Source: Patiria pectinifera (lineage: Eukaryota; Echinodermata; Asteroidea; Valvatida; Asterinidae). Taken from it: a DNA stretch of 64,000 nt. This document shows positions 34,813-44,045 of this stretch, piece by piece. The translations under genes were made by a program, and so were the position numbers. Within the stretch, counting starts at the first letter, position 1. Each line of letters starts with the position of its first letter. The notes beneath the pieces were generated by a model that was not told the DNA's origin, did no database searches, and saw only the letters and a program-made list of their open reading frames with translations. Location of the stretch: positions 16,265,513-16,329,512 of the forward strand of contig CM057147.1 in NCBI GenBank assembly GCA_029964075.1, written 5' to 3'.

Positions 34813-35421
34813 ATGAATGACAGTTGCATTCTAGATAGCAAGCCAAATCAACTTCAGTTTCAAAAAACGAGGGGCGGTTTAACATGTTCTATTTGTGGTA
34901 TACATGAAGAACGGGTTTCATGCGATGCAAGAAAAGTATGGGAGCATGCCAAGGATGAACGGATCCTAATGTATCATGGTAGGCACAAGTGTATGGTCAA
35001 ACAGAGGCCGGTATCAAGAAAAACCCTTGCAAAGGCAATAGAGACCAATCCAGGCATTCCACCGAGTAAGTTAGTAGTTAATGAAATGTCAGGACTACTT
35101 TCAGAAAGCACCATAGACTGGGGAAGGACTGAATCCCTTGCAGACCAGTATGCAAACATGAAAAGAATGCATAATTCAAAAGCAGACATGAAAGAGGAAG
35201 ACAACACCCATGCCCACAGCTTTGATGCTGTCTGTCATCTAAAGCAGGAGGCAGATAGAAAAGACAAATTCCTCATCTTCAAAATTTACAATCAGCAAAT
35301 GAACAATGGAAAACCAACGTATGTACATGTACGTCTCGGGAAGAACGGGGAACAACGTGAGAAGGCTGCCTTCTGCAAGGACCTGCGGACTCCAACTGAA
35401 TCTGCCAAGGGGAACGCCTGA
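34813..35421 (+). CDS. Zinc-finger/MULE-like transposon-derived ORF (longest copy)
   Basis: 202-codon frame from ATG. Starts MNDSCILDSKPNQLQFQ. Residues about 25-60 hold CSICG...CDARKVWEHAKDE...MYHGRHKCMV, a Cys2-His-Cys/FLYWCH-like arrangement. Then comes a helical region with ETNPGIPPSKLVVNEMSGLL, then HSFDAVCHLKQEADRKDKFL. The order resembles N-terminal halves of MULE-type transposon proteins seen in echinoderm and cnidarian genomes (recollection, not a search). The last ~40 residues (from VHVRLGKNGE) appear to come from the adjacent HECT-type module, so the ORF is likely a fusion remnant. No DDE catalytic part is present. Confidence 0.45.
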   Translation: MNDSCILDSKPNQLQFQKTRGGLTCSICGIHEERVSCDARKVWEHAKDERILMYHGRHKCMVKQRPVSRKTLAKAIETNPGIPPSKLVVNEMSGLLSESTIDWGRTESLADQYANMKRMHNSKADMKEEDNTHAHSFDAVCHLKQEADRKDKFLIFKIYNQQMNNGKPTYVHVRLGKNGEQREKAAFCKDLRTPTESAKGNA

Positions 35422-35505
35422 TGTGAAGGTTAAGGAATGCCTAAGCTCTCCACATGATATGCAGGGCACATTACGGACATGACTGACTAGTAAAGTTCTG
35501 TTCAG

Positions 35506-35700
35506 GGCGAGATGCTATCAACATCAACGCAGTGCTGCAGTTTGTGACAGGAACAAACAAAATCAAACCTCTTGGATTCGAGCGTCTGATCAAGATCTCC
35601 TTTTTTCCCCGTCTCAGGAAGGAAGGAGAACAATGTCAGAAGGCTGCCTTCTGCAACGACCTGCGGACTCCAACTGAATCTACCAAGGGGAATGCCTGAT
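35506..35700 (+). pseudogene. HECT-domain-like fragment, unit 2 copy a
   Basis: Frame LQFVTGTNKIKPLGFERLIK, equivalent to 29424-29596. Here the residue before FVTG is Gln, not a stop. Confidence 0.45.
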
Positions 35701-35786
35701 GTGAAGGTTAAGGAAAGCCCAAGCTCCCCACATGATATGCATGCACATTACGAACATGACTGACTAGTAAAGTTCTGTTCAGGGCA

Positions 35787-35897
35787 GACAATATCGCCAT
35801 CAACACAGTATTGGAGTTTGTTACAGGGGCCAACCAAATTCCACCCCTTGGATTCGAGCGACTGATAAAGATCGCCTTTTTCCCCGTCTCAGGAAGA
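35787..35897 (+). pseudogene. HECT-domain-like fragment, unit 2 copy b
   Basis: Frame INTVLEFVTGANQIPPLGFE, equivalent to 29698-29808. Confidence 0.5.
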
Positions 35898-35937
35898 ACA
35901 TCGTGAGAAGGTTGCCTTCTGCAATTCCCTCTTTTCA

Positions 35938-36106
35938 CACTCCGCCATTGGGCATGCAGAGCCTCGATCTGACAACTTTACACAATAAAAATAGCCGGTT
36001 CAGTGATCTGAACCCCAACACGGGAATCACTGAACCGGCTATATTTATTGTGTAAAGTTGCCAGATCGAGGCTCTGTGTGGCCATGGCGGAAGTGTGAAA
36101 AGAGCG
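35938..36106. mobile_element. Hairpin MITE, third array copy
   Basis: Same structure and position relative to the HECT-like fragment as in unit 1. Confidence 0.85.
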
Positions 36107-37206
36107 AATGACCTGTGGACTCCAACTGAATTTACCAAGGGGAATGTCTGATGTGGCTCGGCCTACTGGGGATGAAGAGGATTAAGTAGGTCATGACTGT
36201 GTAGGTCAACCCAACGCCTCATCTTAAGGGTTATACGATCGTAAATATGTTCAAAGAATTGGATTATCATCCTTACAGGCTGCACGTGACATACAAGTCC
36301 CCCAACGTCTATTCGTTCTCAAGTTATGTATGCAATATTTCTTGTGTGTGACATTCCGTTCTTGACGTTATCCGCCAACGACATGTGTGACACGTACGAT
36401 GCAACAAATTGCAAGGTTTTAATTGATGGTTAAAAACTTTAATGTACATGGAAACATTGTGCTTACCTTTCATCTCGTCGTAGCATAGCCAGGAGTATTT
36501 CTCCATCAGAATGGAATCGCAACCGGAATCCCGGTGTTTTCCTTTTTTCGCGGCAGGCAATTTCCTTTTCGGTGGCGACACACATGTCGTGAGCGGACAA
36601 AACAGTGAAAAGGAAAGGCTTTGATTGATCAGCAAGTAAACCCACAAGGTCGTGATGGGAACACTTCGCCTTTGGTGGTGGGACAGTACTTGGTGAAGGC
36701 ACAGTTCCCGCTTGCCCCACACAGGGGGCAAGTGGACACCCGCAGAATCAGGCAAGTAATCTTGTAAACACCAGCAAGTCTATCCAAAGACAGCACTCAA
36801 ATCCAATCCACAGTTGACCATTTGGGGTAACATATGGGACGGCGTGAACTGACCGTTGTATCGTGTAGTCTACATACACGTCAACACGAAACTGAGCATG
36901 CGCAAAAGAGCCTTCGATGTTAAATCTGGTTTCCTGCTCATAATGCATGCTCTTAATACATATGGCGGGAACACAGTCTAAATAATAAGTACCAGGGACG
37001 CAGTCCGCATCACAATGTACTTTCTTTTCATTGCTTACCAGCGTCTTATTATCCGTCGCGCGGCATGAATCATCGCGTGTCATTCTGTCTTCATCATGCT
37101 TCTCTCGTGCTCGTAGATTCGTATCTCATCTTCTGGGTTTTTTCAAAGTAATTTCATTCTTAGATTATCAATTATTTTGATTACTCCTTCCTTTCCTTAC
37201 GATGCC

Positions 37207-37895
37207 ATGTCTAAGAAGAAGAAATTAGATGTCTTTGCTTTCTTGACAGACTTACGCCATAAGGACAGTGTCATTTCAACGTATTTAACTGCCAGGAATC
37301 CCCTGCTGAGTAACGTGGCAAACTTCGCCAAGGCGAAAACGCTGTCTGTCTCTGACAAACTTTCTCTATTGGTTGGGAAATTTTCATTTGAAGAAGTGCA
37401 AAGGGTGAGAGATTGTGTTGTAGAAAGTAGACTGGAAGACTCAGTGCTATTGTCGGAGGGCCTGTCTGCCGATCTCGATTTGTGTTCAGCACTACTGAAT
37501 ATTTTGCGTCCCATCCCAGCTCAACAAGATAGTTCTAGGCCTACCTCCAGCAGCTCTTGTTCAACCTCCAGCTCCTCTTCGACCAATGTATCCAACTCCA
37601 ATTCTGACATTTCGACACTTTTCAGTCCACCTGTATTGTACTGTATTAATTGTGACAAGCACCTAACAAGACACCATCCCATCACAAGAGTGAAGTACTT
37701 TACGTTACGTGGCTTACAGTGGGCGAAGACAGTAACTCTGAGGTGCCGTTCGTGCAAGATCGTTTACAACTGGAACGAGTACGGCAGCGACTCAACTTAT
37801 TGGCAGCTTTACGAAGGGGAACGACGGCCAGCCATTGAGGCTAATGATTCTGTATTCTTCAGTAGGGAGTTGTTTGACTTTCAGTGCTGCCTTGC
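37207..37895 (+). CDS. CxC5-like cysteine-cluster exon, copy 3 (intact frame)
   Basis: 229 codons plus two bases, open from MSKKKKLDVF to a GTAAGT donor at 37896. The N-terminal 75 residues are Lys/Ala-rich and helical. Residues about 105-135 are a Ser-rich linker. The C-terminal part holds CINCDKHLTRHHPITRVKYF, then RCRSCKIVYNWNEYG, then YWQLYEGERRP and IEANDSVFFSRELFDFQCC. Two CxxC pairs fit a zinc-binding cluster like CxC5 of KDZ-transposon proteins. The next exon is not clear, so a complete gene cannot be shown. It could be a host-adopted or young transposon exon. Confidence 0.5.
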
Positions 37896-38440
37896 GTAAG
37901 TACCTGATTATATATGCTGCAAAATCCTCATGTTATTATGCATGTGCCTACAGTCATGACAGTTGTTTCCCTCCCCCCAATGCACCCAATCCACCCCTCC
38001 TGACCATTTGACAGGCGTCACTAATGCAGTTAGACTTGGAGTTTAGATTCGTGAAGCCCATAAGTAGACTATGATTCGAGGCAATCCTTGATTTGTTACA
38101 ATTTGAAATAACGGTAACACTTCACAGAATTTCTGAATGTATTAGGAAAATGATTTGCTCTAAAAAAAAAAAAACGAGTCCAATTTTGTTGGTCCCATAT
38201 GTTGCATGGTATACAGTTGACTTTGCCCTTCGACATATGGACAGCAGACAACCATTACTTAGTCTACAAGCACGTCAACACATAACCTCATGAGGAGAAG
38301 AAGGTCCAACCACACTCAAACAACTGTCTGCATCTCTACGCCGTTCACCAGGTATACAAAGCATCAACCTAACTACCAGTATTTACATGGTACCCACCTT
38401 ACTATTTACATTGTATTCAAGGATACAATGCAATGGCCCA

Positions 38441-39270
38441 CTGAGGCTTCAAGATCATATCACAGAGAACTTGGGAGTTGTGCCATTCGTTTGGCAAGCA
38501 GGGAAAAGGATCAGGGAATCTTGTTCATACCCCATGTGTTCGCTCACTTGGGCTTCAAGATCATATCACAGAGACAACTTGGGAGTTGTGCCATTCGTTT
38601 GGCAAGCAGGGAAAAGGTTCAGGGAATCTTGTTCATACCCCATATGTTCGCTCACTTGGGCTTCAAGATCATATCACAGAGACAACTTGGGAGTTGTGCC
38701 ATTCATTTGGCAAGCAGGGAAAAGGTTCAAGGAATCTTGTTCATACCCTAACATCAAAGTGAAGTTGGATACTATTCAAGGAAACAATGCGTTTGCCCAC
38801 TGAGGCTTCAAGATCATATCACAAACACAACTTGGGAGTTGCGCAATTCCTTTGGCAAGCAGGGAAAAGGTTCAGGGAATCTTGTTCGTACTTGTTCAAC
38901 ATCCAAGTGAACTCGGATCATATTCAAGAAGGATACAAAGCGTTTGCTTGCCAAGGCTTCAAGATCATATCACAGAGACAACTTGGAAGATGTGCCATTC
39001 ATTTGGCAAGCAGGGAAAAGGTTCAGGGAAACTTGTTCATACCCCAACATCAAAGTGAAGTTGGATACTATTCAAAGAAACAATGCATTTGCCCACCGAG
39101 GCTTCAAGATCATATCACAGACACAACTCGGGAGTTGTGCCATTCCTTTGGCAAGCAGGGAAATGGTACAGGGAATCTTGTTCAACTATCCAAGCAAACT
39201 CAAGTCATATTCAAGAAGGAAACACTGTGTGTGTCTGCCGAGGCTTCAAAATCATATCACAAACGCAACA
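38441..39270 (+). repeat. CTTCAAGATCATATCACA tandem array, block 3
   Basis: GGCTTCAAGATCATATCAC occurs near 38444, 38551, 38657, 38805, 38954 and 39101, with a variant at 39241. Spacings are 107, 106, 148, 149, 147 and 140. Confidence 0.8.
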
Positions 39271-39319
39271 GGTCAAGGCATCAATGGAGTTCGTAGACTA
39301 GCCGAGTGTAAAGGCTCTT

Positions 39320-40012
39320 ACATATAAGAATGACAGTTGCATTCTAGATAGCAAGCCAAATCAGCTTCAGTTTCAAAAAACGAGGGGCGGTTTAACATGT
39401 TCTATTTGTGGTATACATGAAGAACGGGTTTCATGCGATGCAAGAAAAGTATGGGAGCATGCCAAGGATGAACGGATCCTAATGTATCATGGTAGGCACA
39501 CGTGTATGGCCAAACAGAGGCCGGTATCAAGAAAAACCCTTGCAAAGGCAATAGAGACCAATCCAGGCATTCCACCGAGTAAGTGAGCAGTTCATGAAAT
39601 ATTTGGACTACTCATAAGGTATCACAGACTGGGAAAAGACTGAAACCTTTGCAGACAGCATATGGACAGCATACAAAACCCCAACTACAGGTTCATTTAT
39701 GAACAAATCTTTGTATATAGTCAAGCAATAGTGAACTATCGGGCAGGGCTGAGGCAAAACAAACACCAGTTGATCATAGCAGGAAAGGAGAAGTTCTCGG
39801 CAATGTGGTTTTCTCGAAATCACCCAAAGTACCAACAAATCCATGTATGTGACACCCATGACAGATATTGCTACTCAGATGATGTAAGACAAACGGTTAC
39901 ATCTAATGAGTCTTTCAGCATCACTGGAAATCCCGACAGTGGTGAAGGATTAGATTTAATGCATCATGCATGCGTGAACGTACGAGTGCGGCATTTACAT
40001 GACTCGACTTAA
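39320..40012 (+). pseudogene. Zinc-finger fragment copy 3 joined to a second transposon-like ORF
   Basis: 39320-39590 repeats the zinc-finger fragment up to ETNPGIPP and then diverges. A frame at 39662-40012 reads NPNYRFIYEQIFVYSQAIVN, NYRAGLRQNKH and DDVRQTVTSNESFSITGNPD followed by GEGLDL. I recall a similar SFS-x-SGNP...GEG motif in unnamed repeat proteins of corals and echinoderms, but cannot name a family. The frame ends without a supported splice site. Confidence 0.35.
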
Positions 40013-40575
40013 ACAACATGGCTGCCACCATGGATGTCACAACATCAACATGTACCGTAACAACACGCGAGATACCTATCGATCTTTGCAGTTTCTGGAA
40101 ACAGCAAAAGCTGATAATGAAGAACCCATGTTCATCGTACGAACGGTTTGTTTGTGCCTCATGTTTGTTGTCGAAAAGTTGCAAAGAGACAGCTTTTGCC
40201 TCCGCCCAGCACTCGGCAGCATTATGGATTTTTTTTTTTCCGAAAGGACACACAACCTGCACAGGCCCGCCAGTGGGATGTAATGATGTACAGTATGCAA
40301 GTGCATGTACATGTACGTTTGTTTTTTTATGCGTAACAAATCAGTTTTTTTATTAATCGAAATTAGGGGTGGGTGGGTGGGTCAAAATAATTTGGAAAAA
40401 TTTTTAAACATTGAAAATTCTGAATGGCCCCTTAGTCTATTTATTGTCCTATTAATTCAACAGGAGCATCAAGAATCTTGTCCATCAGCTCTGTTTTGAA
40501 GATGAGGTGCTGTAGTCTTCACTGTGTGAGCCGAGTGGAGGTAGAGGCAGCTATTAGTGCACTTTCAACATTTGG

Positions 40576-41567
40576 TAACGGAACAGGGCAAGACCAGAGG
40601 CTGTGGCTGCTTGGCTACCTCACTGATCATCACTACCAGCAGGGAGAAGGCCACTTTGAATATGCGTACCTAATAGGTACGACCAAAGAGTGTCAAACCG
40701 CTTGGAGAGATGTCCATGGCATCACGAAGACAAGGTTCTTTCAGCTGAAGAGGTCATTTGAAGGTAATTTGTTGTAACCGAACAGGGCAAGACCAGAGAC
40801 ATTGGCTGCTTGGCTACCTCACTGATCATCACTACCAGCAGGGAGAAGGCCACTTTGAATACGCATACCTAATAGGTACGACCACAGTGTGTCCAACCGC
40901 TTGGAGAAATGTCCATGGTATCACGAAGACAAGGTTCTTTCAGCTAAAAAGGTCATTTGAAGGTAATTTGTTGTAACCGAACAGGGCAAGACCAGAGACA
41001 TTGGCTGCTTGGATACCTCACAGATCACTACCAGCAGGGAGAAGGCCACTTTGAGTATGTGTACCTAATAGGTACAACCACAGTGTGTCCAACCGCTTGG
41101 AGAAATGGCCATGGCATCACCAAGACAAGATTCTTTCAGCTAAAAAGGTCATTTGAAGGTAATTTGTTGTAACCGAACAGGGCAAGACCAGAGACATTGG
41201 CTGCTTGGGTACCTCACAGATCACTACCAGCAGGGAGAAGGCCACTTTGAGTACGCATACCTAATAGGTACAACCACAGTGTGTCCAACCGCTTGGAGAA
41301 ATGTGCATGGCATCACCAAGACAAGATTCTTTCAGCTCAAGAGGTCATTTGAAGGTAATTTGTTGTTACCGAACAGGGCAAGATCGGAGACATTGGCTGC
41401 TTGGCTACCTCACTGATCATCAACTACCAGCAGGGAGGAGGCCACTTTGAGTATGTGTACCTGATAGGTATGACCAAAGTGTGTCAAACTGCTTGGAGAG
41501 ATGTCCATGGCATCATGAAGACAAGGTTCTTTCAGCTCAAGAAGTCCATCGAAGGTAATTTGTTCAA
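40576..41567 (+). repeat. Five-copy tandem array of a coding-type 196-199-bp unit
   Basis: Units begin at AACCGAACAGGGCAAGACC or variants near 40576, 40776, 40975, 41171 and 41367. Each keeps the same frame: TGQDQRHWLLGYLTDHHYQQ, then GEGHFEYAYLIGTT, then a V-C-x-T-A-W-R motif, then HGITKTRFFQLKRSFEG. In each it is followed by GTAATTTGTTG, which closes the frame. Such C-x-x-A-W...H-G-x-x-K-x-R-F motifs occur in N-terminal helix-turn-helix parts of transposon-derived proteins (recollection). The last copy continues into an open frame to 41688. Confidence 0.65.
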
Positions 41568-41689
41568 GGTTTTTAAGCACATGAAGGGTACACAGAAGAA
41601 TGCATTTCTCAGTGATGTACCCCGAGTACAAATCACACTTGACACTCTGTTTGCCAAGCAAAAGCAATTCATACAGAAAATGTTTTAAA

Positions 41690-42547
41690 AGAAATTCAAC
41701 GATGTAACCTATCCTGACACAAAGATCCCTTAAATAATGTATGCAGCTATATAACATGTTTATCAAGGCTTATTGAGTTGTGTAGTTTTTTTGAGTGGCG
41801 ATTTTATATAAATTTGATTGTCAGGTTCGTTGTTCCTGTCCATGGGGAAAAGTTGTGTGTCTAAAGTGACTATGCAAAGCTTCAAAAAGTTGAGAGAATG
41901 GAACAAATTTGAAAAGGGGTTTACAACTGTAGTGGAGATTTCTCAAATTTGAAGGGTAGTAAAATCCTTGTTTCAGCACCAAATCATTTCCATACCGACT
42001 ACAAACTGTGATGCATTCACACGCGCTGGCGATCGCATACAGCATGAATGTTTAAAAAATCACTTACTTTATACCAAACTAGCGAAGAAAAGCTCCATGT
42101 ATAGTTTTTTTTTTCATACGAATGTTGGCATCTATGAATATATTCCCAACAACTTTACAAAAGAAGTTTAGGGGTAACTTGAAGTTGGAACACAGAAATG
42201 ACAACCGTGGACAGTTGCATGCCACAAGAATCTCTTGAGGCAGTGATTGTCCATTTACAAAAATGGAGGTGCAAGCATAATTACATAAAACTAAATAAAC
42301 AGTTTAACCTGGTTGACCAGGTGTGCACTGGCAAAAGGCAAAAAATATATTCAGAAAACTTAAACATAAAGTATGAATTTCAAACTGCTCGATAGAAAAA
42401 CTGCTTGCAGTAAGAACAATGAGAATGGTTGCTTGCCTAATTGCCTAGATTTAATTTCTTTTGCCACTGCACATGTGGGTCTTTCCATAAATTTAGGGTC
42501 CAAAATGTGGTTTGTTGTCCCTGCTCGTGTTCATCTGTGAACTTGTT
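41690..42547. other. Intergenic, nothing recognised
   Basis: AT-rich DNA between the array and the METTL16 3' end. No supported exon on either strand. Confidence 0.45.
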
Positions 42548-42553
42548 TTTATT
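42548..42553 (-). terminator. METTL16: Candidate METTL16 poly(A) signal
   Basis: TTTATT on the plus strand reads AATAAA on the minus strand, about 440 nt past the METTL16 stop codon. This is the first such signal I noted downstream. Confidence 0.35.
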
Positions 42554-42989
42554 TGGCATTGACTTTTTATAAATAAGGAATTCAATTTCTTTGTTTTAGT
42601 AGGTTTGTTTTATGTAATCCGTCTTGGAGAAAAATTAATTTCAAGCAATGCATCCAGCAATTACAAATTCATACATGGGCAGATGTATGTTTGTCAGGGA
42701 AAAAGTGGCTCCCAAATTTATCGAATGGCCAACATACCTTAGGCTTTTTGTTTACCAAAACGCAGCTTCTGCATTTTACAGTAACATCCTTCTAACCAAA
42801 TTAAGAATGCAGTTACTGCTAAAATTACCCTTTCCAAGAAGAAAACATTTAAAACAACATTAACATACTACTCCTGAAAAGCTTACTATCCCATGGCTTC
42901 GGGTATAGTAGCGGGTGCAAATCGGGCAGAGTGGCAAGTTGGCAAGCTATCATAAATCACCGGTGCCCTGCCGGTCACCGGTTACAAAC

Positions 42990-44045
42990 CTACGACATCT
43001 TGTTGAAGTGATTCTTGATGTACTGGCCGACCTGGTGCATGGCCTCGCGGCTCCGTCCTTCCGTCCAGCTCAGCTCCATGACGACCTTCCCGTCGGTGAT
43101 CTTGACTGTCAGCATGCACTTGAATAGGCACTCTGCCCCGAGTTTGCTGCCCTCTGGAGGGTTGATCTGTCCAGGTTGACCCTCTGAACTGTCCATGTCG
43201 GAGGACGACATGTTAGTGGTGGGTTCTTTCAATGCCACGTTCGGGTTTGTGCTGTGGCCAGTCTCCTGTTTGCTGTCCTCTGGAGGGCTGATCTGTCCAG
43301 GTTGACCCTCTGAACTGTCCGTGTCGGAGGGCGTGTTGATGGTTGGTTCTTTCAAAGCCATGTACGGGTTTGCGCTGTGGCCAGTCTCCTGTCTGCTGCC
43401 CTCTGGAGGGCTAATACAACCAGTTTTACTTTCTGCATTTCTAGGTTTGTCCGCTGAACTCTCCTGCGACTCTAACATCTTTTGGGTTTTTATTATTGAG
43501 CCATCGTCGGAAATGCAACCCTGCTCTTTACTTGTATCGCATGATGTTTCTTGAGAAACTGCGCTCACTAAACTGTCCTCATTGCTACCAGTAACTTGGC
43601 TCGCTGACCCTGAGGAGTCCTTTCCTGTGCGACACACAATTGGTCTTGAACTCTGGATTGGCAAGGATCTGTCTTGCGCAGTCATACAGCCACTGTCTCC
43701 AGAACTCTCCATTTCAGCTGACGCTAGTCCTTGACTCTCACACAACACATGTAATTTTTTGGCTGTATTTTCACCAACCAGCTCCACGTCTTTTTCACTA
43801 CTACCTTCACCAACATTTGGTTTGGCATTTGTGGGCCTCCCGGGCGCGTTATTACAAGCCGGTCCAGCCTCGGTTGGTTCTGGGCAGGATCCTGTCGTGG
43901 TAGTCTCTGAGATAGGTGGGGCTTCTTGAGGAAGGCGTCTGCTCATTTGACGTCTCTTATGCCGCTGCTTGGACCAGGTGCTGCGGTGAGCAGTCAAGAC
44001 GTACCTTGAACAGAGTTTAGGTGCAGACTTGGACTTGAAGTCAAT
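42990..44045 (-). other. METTL16: METTL16 last exon with expanded linker
   Basis: After the basic SKQRHKRRQMSRR segment the exon runs about 250 residues of low-complexity Ser/Glu/Gln/Pro-rich sequence. It includes two tandem units of about 45 residues (PPEGSRQETGHSANP...SEGQPGQI and PPEDSKQETGHSTNP...SEGQPGQI). The conserved VCR end follows. The linker is presumably disordered. Confidence 0.75.

Larger units (their letters stand above)
31107..37176 (+). repeat. Segmental array, unit 2 (about 6.07 kb)
   Basis: Full module order as in unit 1. A rearranged insert at 33634-34287 puts a second HECT/hairpin segment inside the zinc-finger fragment and repeats part of the array. The offset between the CxC5 copies of units 2 and 3 is 6,070 bp. 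Confidence 0.75.
37177..39640 (+). repeat. Segmental array, unit 3 (truncated)
   Basis: Begins with the same upstream sequence and CxC5-like ORF as unit 2. It breaks inside the zinc-finger fragment near 39590-39640, where different sequence begins. Confidence 0.7.

Noticed and set aside
10658-39270. CRISPR-like arrays
   Set aside because: Spacers are not unique and units are over 100 bp. These are eukaryotic minisatellites.
43321-43903. Plus-strand frames over METTL16 exon 7
   Set aside because: Antisense to a conserved coding exon, with no family similarity.
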